This document shows positions 8,948 through 18,616 of a stretch of DNA of 64,000 nt, in pieces. Within the stretch, counting starts at the first letter, position 1, and the number at the start of each line of letters is the position of its first letter. The DNA comes from Streptomyces sp. NBC_00353 (lineage in GTDB: Bacteria; Actinomycetota; Actinomycetes; Streptomycetales; Streptomycetaceae). The stretch is from assembly GCF_036108815.1 (NCBI RefSeq), contig NZ_CP107985.1, forward strand, positions 7,003,501 through 7,067,500, given 5' to 3'. The notes under the pieces are model-generated. The model worked only from the letters and a program-made list of their open reading frames with translations. It had not been told where the DNA came from and made no database searches. Position numbers and translations under genes: made by a program.

Positions 8948-9409
8948 TCAGACGTCGAGGGTCACCCGGCAGGTCCAGCCGCCGGGGCCGCCACGCATGT
9001 GCAGGTCGTGCAGCGAAACGGCCTTCGGTACCGCACCGACCGGCACGGCGGTGCCCGCGTCGGCCATCCGGAAGCGGACCGACAGGCCCAGGCCGGCCCC
9101 CGCCGGCCGGATGGACCCCACCTCCACATCGAGCGGGATCTCACCGTCTGCATCCATCCGGTAGACGATCTCCTCCAGGACGGACACCAGCAGATCCTCC
9201 TCCGACTCCGCCGTGACCGCGTATGCGCGGTCACCGACGACCGTGGCCCCGGACGTGTCGGCAAAGCCCTCCACCATGGCGCGCACCGCCTCGCCGATGC
9301 ACCGCTCGGCCGTCGGCGACCACGCCTCCACCTGCATGTCCGCGGTGTGTGGCACAGCCGCGTGTCCACTCGCGCCGGGCTGCTTCCCCACGGGTTCCCG
9401 ACCGTCCAC
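8948..9409 (-). CDS. archease
   Basis: A 153-residue archease, the activator that speeds RtcB guanylylation and turnover. Motifs: AAVPHTADMQVEAW (the PHTAD signature), SEEDLLVSVLEEIVYRMDAD, and the C-terminal strand pair ending CRVTLDV. I chose GTG at 9409 because GGAGAGG lies eight bases before it; the ATG within PHTADM would delete the conserved signature. It heads the operon archease-CapA-rtcB. The matching RtcB six kilobase-strand-wise downstream in the same unit supports the call. Confidence 0.88.
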   Translation of the reverse strand: MDGREPVGKQPGASGHAAVPHTADMQVEAWSPTAERCIGEAVRAMVEGFADTSGATVVGDRAYAVTAESEEDLLVSVLEEIVYRMDADGEIPLDVEVGSIRPAGAGLGLSVRFRMADAGTAVPVGAVPKAVSLHDLHMRGGPGGWTCRVTLDV

Positions 9410-9626
9410 GGTCGGCGCCTCTCCGTCGTCTCCGGATGCACAGCCTGATGCCGGGTTTCCCGAGCCGCAGGCGATGCCTCCTCCAGAGTCGTCCCGTACA
9501 CCGCTCCGGGGCAACCTGCACAGGGCGGCGCACACATTCACCCGCCGTTGCCCGCCTCGTTGACCGCAGGCAAGCAAGGGGTGACATACGGTAGTTGTCC
9601 TGTCGTCCTCGTGAAGGAGTGCACGC

Positions 9627-10556
9627 ATGCCGGTCTCGCTCGGTCTCGGTCTTCCGCAGATGAAGCAGTACGACATCGGCCGCGACGTGGCCACGGTGGC
9701 ACGCGCGGCGGAGGACGCCGGGTACGAGAGTCTGTGGGTCTTCGAGCGCGTGCTCTTTCCCGAGCCGGCCACCCAGGGGCTGTACGGCGTACCGGGGCTG
9801 CCGTGGCCCGATGGGTACCGCAGCGTCGCCGACCCGCTGGTCACCCTCACACTGGCCGCCGCGGCCACCGGCCGGGCCCGGCTCGGCACCAGCGTCCTGA
9901 TCGCCCCGCTCCACGTACCGCTCCAGCTGGCCCGTTCGCTCGCCTCGCTCGACGTCGCGAGCGGCGGCCGGGTGATCGCGGGCCTCGGAACCGGCTGGTC
10001 ACTCGACGAGTACGCAGCCGCCTCGGTCGCTCCCTTCGAGAAGCGCGGCGCGGTCCTGGACGAACTGCTCGACGTCTGCGCGGCCGTCTGGGGCCCGGAC
10101 CCGGTCTCGTACCGGGGCGAGCTGACCACCATCGCACCGGCCGAGGTCGGCCCCAAGCCCGTTCGCCCCATCCCGGTCTATCTGCCGGCCAACAGCCCGC
10201 GCGCCACCCGCCGGCTGGTGGACCGGGCGGACGGCTGGATGCCCGTCGCCATGGGCGCCACGACACTGGCCGAACAGTGGCGGAAGGTGCAGGACCTGGC
10301 TGCCGAGCGCGGCAGGGACCGGCCGATCGGCGTGTGCGCCCGTGCCAACGCGACGTACAGCACCAAGCCGTTCGAGGGCGCGGACCGGCAGCCCTTCATG
10401 GGCAGCGTGGCTCAGATCGTCGAGGACCTGGCGGCACACGCCGAAACGGGCGTACCCGAGATCCTGCTGGACCTTCAGGCAACGACGCGTGACGCCGCCG
10501 AACTCGTCGACGTGGCGGCCGAGGTGTATCAGGCGGCCCGAGCAGCGGGCGTCTGA
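9627..10556 (+). CDS. F420-dependent LLM-class oxidoreductase
   Basis: A 309-residue luciferase-like TIM-barrel protein. ATG at 9627 follows GAAGGAG. Features: the N-terminal strand MPVSLGLGLPQ, ARAAEDAGYESLWVFERV, a substrate/F420 region LGTSVLIAPLHVP, then GRVIAGLGTGWSLDEY and VYLPANSPRATRRL. The pattern fits the TIGR03619-type F420-dependent subfamily rather than FMN luciferases. Substrate unknown. It is divergent from the archease operon; a TTGACC at 9560-9565 may be its -35 element. Confidence 0.82.
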   Translation: MPVSLGLGLPQMKQYDIGRDVATVARAAEDAGYESLWVFERVLFPEPATQGLYGVPGLPWPDGYRSVADPLVTLTLAAAATGRARLGTSVLIAPLHVPLQLARSLASLDVASGGRVIAGLGTGWSLDEYAAASVAPFEKRGAVLDELLDVCAAVWGPDPVSYRGELTTIAPAEVGPKPVRPIPVYLPANSPRATRRLVDRADGWMPVAMGATTLAEQWRKVQDLAAERGRDRPIGVCARANATYSTKPFEGADRQPFMGSVAQIVEDLAAHAETGVPEILLDLQATTRDAAELVDVAAEVYQAARAAGV

Positions 10557-10660
10557 CGGTCGTACCGGGGGAGTGCCGGTCCACCGTCCGGCGGGACGGA
10601 TCGCGACGGCCGACAGCACGCCACTGCATCCCCCTCATCGGGTGTGGGTCACCTCCGCCC

Positions 10661-10705
10661 GGTCCGTCCATGTCCGCCGCGGACCGTGGGGGACATGGAC
10701 GGACC
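10661..10705. terminator. long bidirectional hairpin terminator
   Basis: A perfect 15-bp stem, GGTCCGTCCATGTCC and GGACATGGACGGACC, has a 15-nt loop. It lies between convergent genes ending at 10556 (+) and 10752 (-). Confidence 0.85.
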
Positions 10706-10751
10706 GATGGTCCCGCGCCGGGTGATCCCGGCGCATGTCCGGGGCGCCGCC

Positions 10752-11900
10752 TCAATCTCCGGGGAGCAGTCGGGCCTCGGCGCTCGGCAGCTTGCTCCAC
10801 CAGTGGTCGTAACGGCGATAGACCTCCGGTTCGCGGTCGGCGAGGAAGGCCGTCAGTGACCGCGCCTCGGCGGCGAGTTGCTCCCAGACGTCGTCCGGCA
10901 GGTGGTGGAAGGCGGTCGCCTCGATCCCGCCCTCGGCCGGACGCCATATGCCGGCGACGTACCCGTCGACCAGCAGGGTCGGCAGCACGTCGCCGTTCCT
11001 GCGGGTGACGAGCGTGCGGTAGTCCGGTGGGATGACGCGGCTGCGGTCGGAGTAGGCCAGCAGGATGCTGTCCCACATGGCCATCAGCCGGGACGGTGCC
11101 GGTGTGTCCTCGTCCGGACGCGACCCGCCCGGGGTATCGAACAGCTCCACGCCGTTCGGCCCTTCCAGCCGCTCGATGTCACCGTCACCGGCGAGAGCAT
11201 GCAGTGCCGCCCTGGCTCTGGCTCGCTGGACCAGCGCGAACTGGGCCACGTCCGCCACCGATGCCGGACCGAACCCCTCGAGATAACGCAGGACCAGCGT
11301 CTGCAGGGACGCGGCGGACACCTCCGGGTCTGCCCGGGCAGGCCGGGTCGGGGGCGCGACGTACGACGGACGGGGGCCGAACGACCACGGTGGTGTGGTG
11401 GGTGCGTGCAGCAGTGGCGTGTACTGCCGCAGCCCCCACCACGCTCCGGGCTGCGGCTGCGCGCCCAGCCGCTGCGTGAGCCAAGCCACGCAGTCCGCAG
11501 CCGTGCGGGGCCGGTCGGCGAACGCCAGCAGCTCCGGAACCAGTGCGTCGGCGTCCTCGGCGGTCAGCCCGGACACCGTGAAGCGGTCACCCAGTCTGGC
11601 GGCACGCAGCGACGGCTGCACGGCCTCGTGAAAGGCCCGGAAATCGTCGATGTGGACCGCGTGCAACGTGATCCGCATGAGAGTCGCCTTGACGACCTCA
11701 TGGCCGGCGAAGGCAGTGTCGAGGTCGGCCGCGTCGAAGCCGGTGAGCCGGTTCCACAGCGCGAGGTAGGGCGACGCCGCCTGCTGCGCCTGCAGTGCGA
11801 CCACGCGTCGTATCGCATCCCCCACGCCGAGCGTCTCCCGCTCCAACAGCAATTGCCGGGCAAGCGTGGAGCGGTTGAGCCCTCGCGCCGTGATTCTCAT
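10752..11900 (-). CDS. winged-helix DNA-binding domain protein (HTH_42 family)
   Basis: A 382-residue protein of the AlkX/YcaQ-like family. The N-terminus LNRSTLARQLLLERETLGVGDAIRRVVALQAQ contains the conserved VxxVxAxQAQ region. It is followed by ASPYLALWNRLTGF, LRYLEGFGPASVADVAQF, and the C-terminal WSKLPSAEARLL. Some relatives bind DNA interstrand crosslinks or damaged DNA; many Streptomyces members are uncharacterised. The start codon ATG at 11900 agrees with the family N-terminus. It is a single-gene unit facing the plus-strand oxidoreductase gene. Confidence 0.78.
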   Translation of the reverse strand: MRITARGLNRSTLARQLLLERETLGVGDAIRRVVALQAQQAASPYLALWNRLTGFDAADLDTAFAGHEVVKATLMRITLHAVHIDDFRAFHEAVQPSLRAARLGDRFTVSGLTAEDADALVPELLAFADRPRTAADCVAWLTQRLGAQPQPGAWWGLRQYTPLLHAPTTPPWSFGPRPSYVAPPTRPARADPEVSAASLQTLVLRYLEGFGPASVADVAQFALVQRARARAALHALAGDGDIERLEGPNGVELFDTPGGSRPDEDTPAPSRLMAMWDSILLAYSDRSRVIPPDYRTLVTRRNGDVLPTLLVDGYVAGIWRPAEGGIEATAFHHLPDDVWEQLAAEARSLTAFLADREPEVYRRYDHWWSKLPSAEARLLPGD

Positions 11901-12613
11901 GCCGTGACCGTCTCATTCCCCATGTCGTGGACCCGGCACCGAGGATGCCCGCGAAGTACCCGGCTGTGCACCCTGACCTGTACGCCGGAGCCTGATCGAG
12001 AGCTGCCCGCCGGCGGGATTCTTCCACGCGAACTTCCGTGCATGGGGCACCGTTGCGGGCCCGTGCGCAGCAGTCAGGCGAAGATCGGGCTCGACCGCGT
12101 CCGGCCCGGTGGCGCATTCCGGTCGATGTGCGGATGTCGTGCGCAGTGGCCTTCGGCGGGCGATTTTCGGCCAGCGGGTTGCCACGGTCCCGGGCCGGGT
12201 GGCGACCTCCGGAGGGAGATGTTCCGGTAGTGGCGTTCCGGGGCGGGGTGCATGGGGCCGGGCGGGTGGTCACCGGAGAGGGGGATCGTCCGGTCGGAAT
12301 GCGGTGCAGGCGGCAGTCGCCGGGCGCGCGGTGGGTCCGCATGTGATTCCGGATCGCGACCCCGGCCCGGACCTGCTGTTGTGTGCCGCGAAGGGACCGG
12401 CGGTGTGCGTGCAAGTTAACGAGCACGTAAGGCAGTTGTGATTCAACACTTGACAGGTGCCCATCACCACGCCACTTTGGGAGCGCTCCCACCATCAAGA
12501 CTTGCACGCTTCCTTACCCTCCGCTCCCCACACCTTCGAGACGTGAACCGGAGGCATGGGCGCTGCCGCGCACCCATGTCCCCGGCTGTTCTCGGCCGAG
12601 GAAAGCGAATGTC
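11901..12613. other. 713-base intergenic region ahead of the cellulase block
   Basis: It lies between the divergent winged-helix gene and the GH10 gene. The recognisable content is the promoter and CebR operator at 12450-12491, which leaves a 5' leader of about 120 bases. I see no supportable gene in 11901-12440. Confidence 0.6.
12450..12491 (+). promoter_or_regulatory. promoter and CebR operator of cellulase block
   Basis: TTGACA at 12450-12455 is a good -35 element. The -10 is weak (CACTTT at 12473-12478). The perfect 14-bp palindrome TGGGAGCGCTCCCA at 12478-12491 is the known CebR operator of Streptomyces. Placed at the -10/+1 region, it should block transcription until cello-oligosaccharides release CebR. 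Confidence 0.88.
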
Positions 12614-14143
12614 ATGAGTCTGGTAAAGCGCCCCACGCACGGCTGCCCCGGCGGGCTGCCGGTCCTGTTGTTCACCGCATGTGCAGTCGCCGCATCCCTG
12701 GCGGGAGTGCCGGCCGCGGCGGCCGAGCAGAGCACCCTCCACGACCTGGCCGCCGCCCACGGGAAGTACTTCGGCTCCGCCACCGACAACCCCGAACTGC
12801 CCGACGCCGCCTACGCCGCCACCCTGGGTTCCGAATTCGGTCAGATCACTCCCGGCAACTCCATGAAGTGGGACACCACGGAGCCGCAGCAGGGGCAGTT
12901 CGGCTTCACCAAGGGCGATGTGATCACCGACTTCGCGCGGGATCACGGGCAGGCCGTGCGTGGCCACACGCTCGTCTGGCACAGCCAGCTGCCCGGCTGG
13001 GTCGCCGCCCTGCCGTCGGCGCAGGTGGAAGCGGCCATGACGAACCACATCGCCGAAGTCGCCGGCCACTACCGCGGTGAGGTCGCCGCCTGGGACGTCG
13101 TGAACGAGCCGTTCAACGACGACGGGACCTTCCGCACGAGCCCCTTCTACAACGCCATGGGCAGCGACTACATCGCCACCGCCCTGCGCGCCGCCCACGC
13201 CGCGGACCCGGACGCCAAGCTCTACATCAACGACTACAACACCGAGGGCCTGGGCGCGAAGAGCAATGCCATGTACGACCTGGTGAGCGACCTGGTCGCC
13301 GAGGGCGTGCCGATCGACGGAGTCGGGTTCCAGGGGCATCTCGCCGTCCAGTACGGATTCCCGGGCGGCATGCAGCAGAACCTGCAGCGCTTCGCCGACC
13401 TCGGGCTCGATGTCGCCGTCACCGAACTCGACGTACGTATGCAGCTGCCCGCCGACGCGGCCAAGCTCGCCACGCAGGCCGCCTATTACCGGAACGTCGT
13501 CGAGGCCTGCCTCGCGGTGGTGCGGTGCGTCGGCATCACCGTCTGGGACTACACGGACAAGTACTCCTGGGTCCCCGACGCGTTCCCCGGGCAGGGTGCG
13601 GCCAACCTCTACGACGAGAACCTCCGGCCGAAGGCCTCGTACGCTGCCGTGCGCACCGCACTGGGCGGCGACGAAGGCGGCGGCGGTGAACCCGGCGCGC
13701 TCGAGGCCCAGTACCGCAACAGTGACCCGGCCCCCGGAGACAACCAGATCAAGCCCGCCCTCCAACTGGTGAACACCGGCGGCGCTGCTGTCGATCTGTC
13801 CACGGTGAAGGTGCGCTACTGGTTCACCGGCGACAACGGGGCATCCTCGTACGGCACGTGGTGCGACTGGTCCCCACTCGGCTGCTCCACCATCACCCAC
13901 CGGGTGGCCGCCGTGAGTTCCCCGAAGGCCGGCGCCGACCGCTACCTGGAGGTCGGCTTCGGCAGCGGCAGCCTGGCGGCGGGAGCCTCCACCGGTGAGA
14001 TCCAGCTGCGGCTGAGCAAGACCGACTGGTCGAACTTCGACGAGACCGACGACTACAGCCGCACCACCGGGACCTCCTACGCGGACGCCCCGAAGGTCGC
14101 GGTCTACATCGGCGGCGAACTCGCCTGGGGCATCGAGCCCTGA
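12614..14143 (+). CDS. secreted GH10 beta-1,4-xylanase/exoglucanase with CBM3
   Basis: A 509-residue secreted enzyme. The Sec signal peptide (residues 1-37) ends at PAAAAEQ. The GH10 barrel (about 40-352) shows the acid/base Glu in WDVVNEPFNDDG and the nucleophile Glu in VAVTELDVR, plus GHTLVWHSQLPGW. A Gly-rich linker (GGDEGGGGEPG) leads to a family 3 cellulose-binding module (362-509). The family hydrolyses xylan, and some Streptomyces members also cleave cello-oligosaccharides; the CBM3 targets it to cellulose. It is the first gene after the CebR operator and ends 69 bp before the GH48 gene, with no hairpin between, so cotranscription is likely. Confidence 0.92.
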   Translation: MSLVKRPTHGCPGGLPVLLFTACAVAASLAGVPAAAAEQSTLHDLAAAHGKYFGSATDNPELPDAAYAATLGSEFGQITPGNSMKWDTTEPQQGQFGFTKGDVITDFARDHGQAVRGHTLVWHSQLPGWVAALPSAQVEAAMTNHIAEVAGHYRGEVAAWDVVNEPFNDDGTFRTSPFYNAMGSDYIATALRAAHAADPDAKLYINDYNTEGLGAKSNAMYDLVSDLVAEGVPIDGVGFQGHLAVQYGFPGGMQQNLQRFADLGLDVAVTELDVRMQLPADAAKLATQAAYYRNVVEACLAVVRCVGITVWDYTDKYSWVPDAFPGQGAANLYDENLRPKASYAAVRTALGGDEGGGGEPGALEAQYRNSDPAPGDNQIKPALQLVNTGGAAVDLSTVKVRYWFTGDNGASSYGTWCDWSPLGCSTITHRVAAVSSPKAGADRYLEVGFGSGSLAAGASTGEIQLRLSKTDWSNFDETDDYSRTTGTSYADAPKVAVYIGGELAWGIEP

Positions 14144-14212
14144 CAGTCCGCACCACCTGCACGGCCCTCCCTCCCCCTCCTTCCCCCTACGACACTCGCC
14201 AACGGAGGATTT

Positions 14213-17002
14213 GTGTCGATATCACGTAGAACATTCAGTACTGCCTTGGGCGGCAGCCTGATCGCGATGGGCCTGACCCAGGGCACCGCCGTGGCCGAGC
14301 CCGCCACTCCGACGGGCGAAGGCGCCCGTGCCGCGGCGGCCGACGACCCGTACACCCAGGCGTTCCTCACGCAGTACGGCAAGATCAAGGCGGCCGGCAA
14401 CGGCTACTTCAGCCCGGACGGTCTTCCGTACCACTCGGCAGAGACGCTGATGGTCGAAGCGCCGGACCACGGTCACGAGACGACCTCCGAGGCCGTCAGT
14501 TTCTGGATGTGGCTGGAGGCCGCGTACGGCCGGGTGACAGGGGACTGGACCCCCTTCAACGAAGCCTGGGCGATCGCGGAGCGCACCATCATCCCGCAGC
14601 ACGCCGATCAGTCCACCGCCGACGCGTACAATCCGAGCTCCCCGGCGACCTATGCGCCCGAATGGCCGCTGCCCGACAACTACCCGTCCGCCCTGAACAG
14701 TTCGGTCCCGGTCGGCTCGGACCCCATCGCCACGGAACTTGCCTCGTCCTACGGCACGATGGACGTCTACGGCATGCACTGGCTGATGGACCTGGACAAC
14801 ACCTACGGCTACGGCAACAAGCCGGGCACCGGCGGCGAGTCGGGACCGGGACCCGGACCGTCGTTCATCAACACCTATCAGCGCGGGGCGCAGGAGTCGG
14901 TGTGGGAGACCATCCCGCAGCCGACCACCGATCTCTTCAACTACGGCGGTCCGAACGGCTTTCTCGATCTGTTCGTCGACGACGCGAGCTATGCCAAGCA
15001 GTGGAAGTACACCAATGCCCCGGACGCCGACGCCCGTGCGGTACAGGCCGCCTACTGGGCGTACCGCTGGGCCGCCGCCCAGGGCAAGGAGGGCGAGATC
15101 GCGGCGTCGGTGGCCAAGGCCGCCAAGATGGGGGACTACCTCCGCTACGCCATGTTCGACAAGTACTTCAAACGGATCGGCAGTTGCACGGATCCCAACT
15201 CCTGCCCGGCCGCGTCCGGCCGTGACTCCCAGCACTATCTGCTGTCGTGGTACTACGCCTGGGGCGGCGCGGCCGCGGGGAGCGGCGGCGGGTGGGCCTG
15301 GCGCATCGGCGACGGCGCCTCCCACCAGGGCTACCAGAACCCGCTCGCCGCATGGGCTCTGTCCAATGTCCCGGCGCTGACCCCCAAGTCGGCGACGGCG
15401 CGCACCGACTGGGCGAAGAGTCTGACCAGGCAGCTGGAGTTCCTGCAGTGGCTGCAGTCCGCCGAAGGCGCCTTCGCCGGGGGCTGCACCAACAGCTGGG
15501 ACGGGAAGTACGGAACCCCGCCGACCGGCACGCCGACGTTCTACGGCATGGCTTACGACTGGCAGCCGGTCTACCACGACCCGCCGAGCAACAACTGGTT
15601 CGGCTTCCAGGTGTGGGGCATGGAGCGCGTCGCCGCGTACTACTACGTCACCGGCAACGCGACCGCCAAGGCCGTCCTGTCCAAATGGGTCGCCTGGGCC
15701 TCCGGGAAGACCACCGTCGGCGCGGACGGCAGCTACCGCTTCCCCTCCACCCTCAACTGGACGGGCAAGCCGGACACCTGGAACCCGACGTCCCCCGGGA
15801 ACAACGCGGGGCTGCACGTCTCGGTCGTGGACTACTCCAACGACGTCGGGGTGGGCGCCGCCTACGTCAAGACACTGACCTACTACGCCGCCAAATCGGG
15901 CGACGCGGATGCCGGGGCCCTGGCCAAGGCCCTGCTCGACGCGATGGCACTGAACGCCGACGACAAGGGCATCGCGGTACCGGAGACCAGGGCCGACTAC
16001 AACCGGTTCGACGACGAGGTGTTCGTACCCGACGGGTGGTCCGGCGAGATGCCGGGCGGCGACACGGTCGAGCCGGGCGTCACCTTCATCGGCATGCGGT
16101 CCTGGTACCGGGACGACCCGGACTGGCCGAAGGTCCAGGCCTACCTGGACGGCGGTCCGGCACCCACCTTCACCTACCACCGGTTCTGGGCCCAGGCGGC
16201 GCTCGCGCTCGCCTTCTCGATCTACGCCGAACTGCTGGTGGAGGGGGACGGTGGCGGTGACACCGAACCACCGACGGCACCGGCCGGGCTGACGGTCACC
16301 GCGACGACGAACAACAGCGTGTCGCTGTCGTGGTCCGCCTCGACCGACAACGTCGCCGTCACCGGCTACGACGTGTACCGCAACGGCGTACTCGCCGGCA
16401 GCGCGACGACGCGAACGTTCACGGACCAGGGCCTCGCCGCAGCGACCGCGTACAGCTACGCGGTGGCGGCGCGGGACGCCGGCGGCAACACCTCGGCGCT
16501 CTCCACGACCGTTTCCGCCACCACGAAATCGGGCGGTGGCGGAACGGGCTCGGTGAAGGTCCAGTACAAGAACACCGACTCGTCGGCCACCGACAACCAG
16601 ATCCGGCTCGGAGTGCAGATCGTCAACACGGGCAGCGCCCCGGTCGATCTGTCCACGGTCAAGGTCCGGTACTGGTTCAGTTCCGAGGCCGGTGCGAGCA
16701 CCTTCTCCACGTACTGCGACTACGCCGCGCTCGGATCGTCGAACATCAACCACACGGTGGTGACGGTCAGCAGCCCGAAGACCGGGGCCGACCACTACCT
16801 GGAGGTCGGCTTCACCGGCGGCGCGGGCAGCCTGGCCGCCGGCGCCTCGACCGGCGAGGTCCAGTTGCGACTGAACAAGACCGACTGGTCGAACTTCAAC
16901 GAGGCCGACGACTACAGCCGCGCCACCAACACCTCCTACACCGACGCCCCCCGCCTCGCCGCCTATGTGGGCTCGGCTCTCGCCTGGGGAGTGGAGCCGT
17001 GA
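14213..17002 (+). CDS. Tat-exported GH48 reducing-end cellobiohydrolase with FnIII and CBM3
   Basis: A 929-residue exocellulase. GTG at 14213 follows AACGGAGGATTT. The N-terminus SISRRTFSTALGGSL is a twin-arginine signal, unlike the Sec signals of its neighbours. The GH48 domain spans about 38-680; HETTSEAVSFWMWLEAAYG holds the catalytic acid Glu region. A fibronectin III module (about 684-770) and a CBM3 (780-929) follow. GH48 enzymes release cellobiose from reducing ends and work together with GH6 enzymes, which attack from the other end. Its stop TGA overlaps the GTG start of the GH12 gene (GTGA), indicating translational coupling. Confidence 0.94.
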   Translation: MSISRRTFSTALGGSLIAMGLTQGTAVAEPATPTGEGARAAAADDPYTQAFLTQYGKIKAAGNGYFSPDGLPYHSAETLMVEAPDHGHETTSEAVSFWMWLEAAYGRVTGDWTPFNEAWAIAERTIIPQHADQSTADAYNPSSPATYAPEWPLPDNYPSALNSSVPVGSDPIATELASSYGTMDVYGMHWLMDLDNTYGYGNKPGTGGESGPGPGPSFINTYQRGAQESVWETIPQPTTDLFNYGGPNGFLDLFVDDASYAKQWKYTNAPDADARAVQAAYWAYRWAAAQGKEGEIAASVAKAAKMGDYLRYAMFDKYFKRIGSCTDPNSCPAASGRDSQHYLLSWYYAWGGAAAGSGGGWAWRIGDGASHQGYQNPLAAWALSNVPALTPKSATARTDWAKSLTRQLEFLQWLQSAEGAFAGGCTNSWDGKYGTPPTGTPTFYGMAYDWQPVYHDPPSNNWFGFQVWGMERVAAYYYVTGNATAKAVLSKWVAWASGKTTVGADGSYRFPSTLNWTGKPDTWNPTSPGNNAGLHVSVVDYSNDVGVGAAYVKTLTYYAAKSGDADAGALAKALLDAMALNADDKGIAVPETRADYNRFDDEVFVPDGWSGEMPGGDTVEPGVTFIGMRSWYRDDPDWPKVQAYLDGGPAPTFTYHRFWAQAALALAFSIYAELLVEGDGGGDTEPPTAPAGLTVTATTNNSVSLSWSASTDNVAVTGYDVYRNGVLAGSATTRTFTDQGLAAATAYSYAVAARDAGGNTSALSTTVSATTKSGGGGTGSVKVQYKNTDSSATDNQIRLGVQIVNTGSAPVDLSTVKVRYWFSSEAGASTFSTYCDYAALGSSNINHTVVTVSSPKTGADHYLEVGFTGGAGSLAAGASTGEVQLRLNKTDWSNFNEADDYSRATNTSYTDAPRLAAYVGSALAWGVEP

Positions 17003-18579
17003 GCGGACTCCTCACGAACACGGCCGCCCGCCACCGCAGCCGCTGGTTCCCGCCCCTCGCCGCCACCGCGGCGGCGCTGCTGCTCGCCGCCGCATCCATG
17101 CTCACCGGCGCCGCTCCGGCCGCGGCCGTGCCGGTGACCGACTGCACCGCCTGGGGGACCACCGAGCTCCGGGGCGGCGAGTACATCTACCAGCAGAACG
17201 AGTGGAACTCCACGGCCCGGCAGTGTGTGAGCGTCGACCCGGAGACCGGGGCCTGGAGCGTCACGGAGTCGTCCTTCGCCCTCCCGACCAACGGCGCCCC
17301 GGCCACGTACCCGTCCAGCTACAAGGGCTGCCACTGGGGTGCGTGCACGACGGACAGCGGACTGCCGTTGCGCGTCGACGAACTCGCCGGCACCCGCACC
17401 TCCTGGTCCACGACCCAGGTCGACTCGGGTGCGTACAACGTCTCGATGGACCTCTGGTTCAACTCGACTCCTGTCACCGACGACCAGCCGGACGGGACCG
17501 AGGTGATGATCTGGATGAACCACCGCGGCGGAGCCCAGCCGATCGGTTCCCGCACCGGCACGGTGCAGCTCGACGGCAAGGCGTGGGACGTCTGGACGGG
17601 GCCCGGCGCCTCCGGCTGGAAGGTCATCTCGTACGTACTGCAGCAGGGCGCCACCGAGTTCGCCGATCTCGATGTGAAGAGCCTGATCGACGACGCCGTC
17701 ACACGCGGCCAGATCAATCCCGCGCACTATCTGATCGACGCCGAGGCCGGGTTCGAGATCTGGCAGGGCGGCCAGGGACTCGGCACCAAGAGCTTCTCCT
17801 TCACGGCGAGCGCGGACAGCGGCGGCGGGGGCGACACAGTCGCCCCGTCGGCGCCGGCGAACCTCCGGGTCACCGGGACGACCAGCAGTACGGCCGCCCT
17901 GTCCTGGACACCGTCGACGGATGACACCGGCGTCACGGCGTACGACGTCTACCGGGACGGCGTGAAGGCCGGGACCACGGCCACCACGTCGTTCACCGAC
18001 ACCGGGCTCACCGCCTCGACGGCGTACAGCTACACGGTCAGGGCCCGGGACGCCGCCGGGAACACTTCGGCGGCCTCCGCCGCGGTCACGGCGACGACCG
18101 GGCAGGGCGGCGGCACCGGGAGCGGCACGCTGAAGGCGCAGTACAAGAACAACGACTCGTCCCCGGGCGACAACCAGATCAGGCCCGGCCTGCGGCTGGT
18201 GAACACCGGCACGCAACCTGTGGACCTGTCGGATGTCACCGTCCGCTACTGGTTCAGCGGCGAGTCCGGCGCCACCACGTACAGCACCAACTGTGACTGG
18301 GCCGCGATCGGCTGCGGCAGTGTCACGCATCGCGTGGTGTCCTCCGCCGGCGCCGGACAGGGGGCCGACCACTACCTGGAGGTCGGCTTCACCGGCGGCG
18401 CGGGCAGCCTGGCCGCGGGTGCCTCGACCGGTGAGATCCAGCTGCGACTCAACAAGACCGACTGGTCGAACTTCAACGAGGCCGACGACTACAGCAGGGC
18501 GACCGACACCGCCTATGCCGATGCCGCGAAGGTGGCCGTGTACGTCGACGGAACGCTCGTCTGGGGCACCGCCCCCTGA
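16999..18579 (+). CDS. secreted GH12 endoglucanase with FnIII and CBM3
   Basis: A 526-residue endo-beta-1,4-glucanase. GTG at 16999 overlaps the GH48 stop, and GGGGAGTGGAG precedes it. The signal peptide (1-38) ends near AAAVPVTD. The GH12 domain (40-265) has the nucleophile in DGTEVMIWMNHRGG and the acid/base in AGFEIWQGGQG. An FnIII module (about 280-365) and a CBM3 (376-526) follow. It cuts internal bonds in amorphous cellulose, making ends for GH48 and GH6. Its CBM3 shares a 56-base identical run with that of the GH48 gene, pointing to recent duplication or gene conversion. Confidence 0.93.
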   Translation: MSGLLTNTAARHRSRWFPPLAATAAALLLAAASMLTGAAPAAAVPVTDCTAWGTTELRGGEYIYQQNEWNSTARQCVSVDPETGAWSVTESSFALPTNGAPATYPSSYKGCHWGACTTDSGLPLRVDELAGTRTSWSTTQVDSGAYNVSMDLWFNSTPVTDDQPDGTEVMIWMNHRGGAQPIGSRTGTVQLDGKAWDVWTGPGASGWKVISYVLQQGATEFADLDVKSLIDDAVTRGQINPAHYLIDAEAGFEIWQGGQGLGTKSFSFTASADSGGGGDTVAPSAPANLRVTGTTSSTAALSWTPSTDDTGVTAYDVYRDGVKAGTTATTSFTDTGLTASTAYSYTVRARDAAGNTSAASAAVTATTGQGGGTGSGTLKAQYKNNDSSPGDNQIRPGLRLVNTGTQPVDLSDVTVRYWFSGESGATTYSTNCDWAAIGCGSVTHRVVSSAGAGQGADHYLEVGFTGGAGSLAAGASTGEIQLRLNKTDWSNFNEADDYSRATDTAYADAAKVAVYVDGTLVWGTAP

Positions 18580-18616
18580 GTTCCCACCGGTCAGGCACAG
18601 CACAACCACGCACTCC

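Noticed and set aside
14222..16795. Long minus-strand frame opposite the GH48 gene
   Set aside because: Val/Arg/Gly-rich sequence without domains, opposite a clear catalytic gene.
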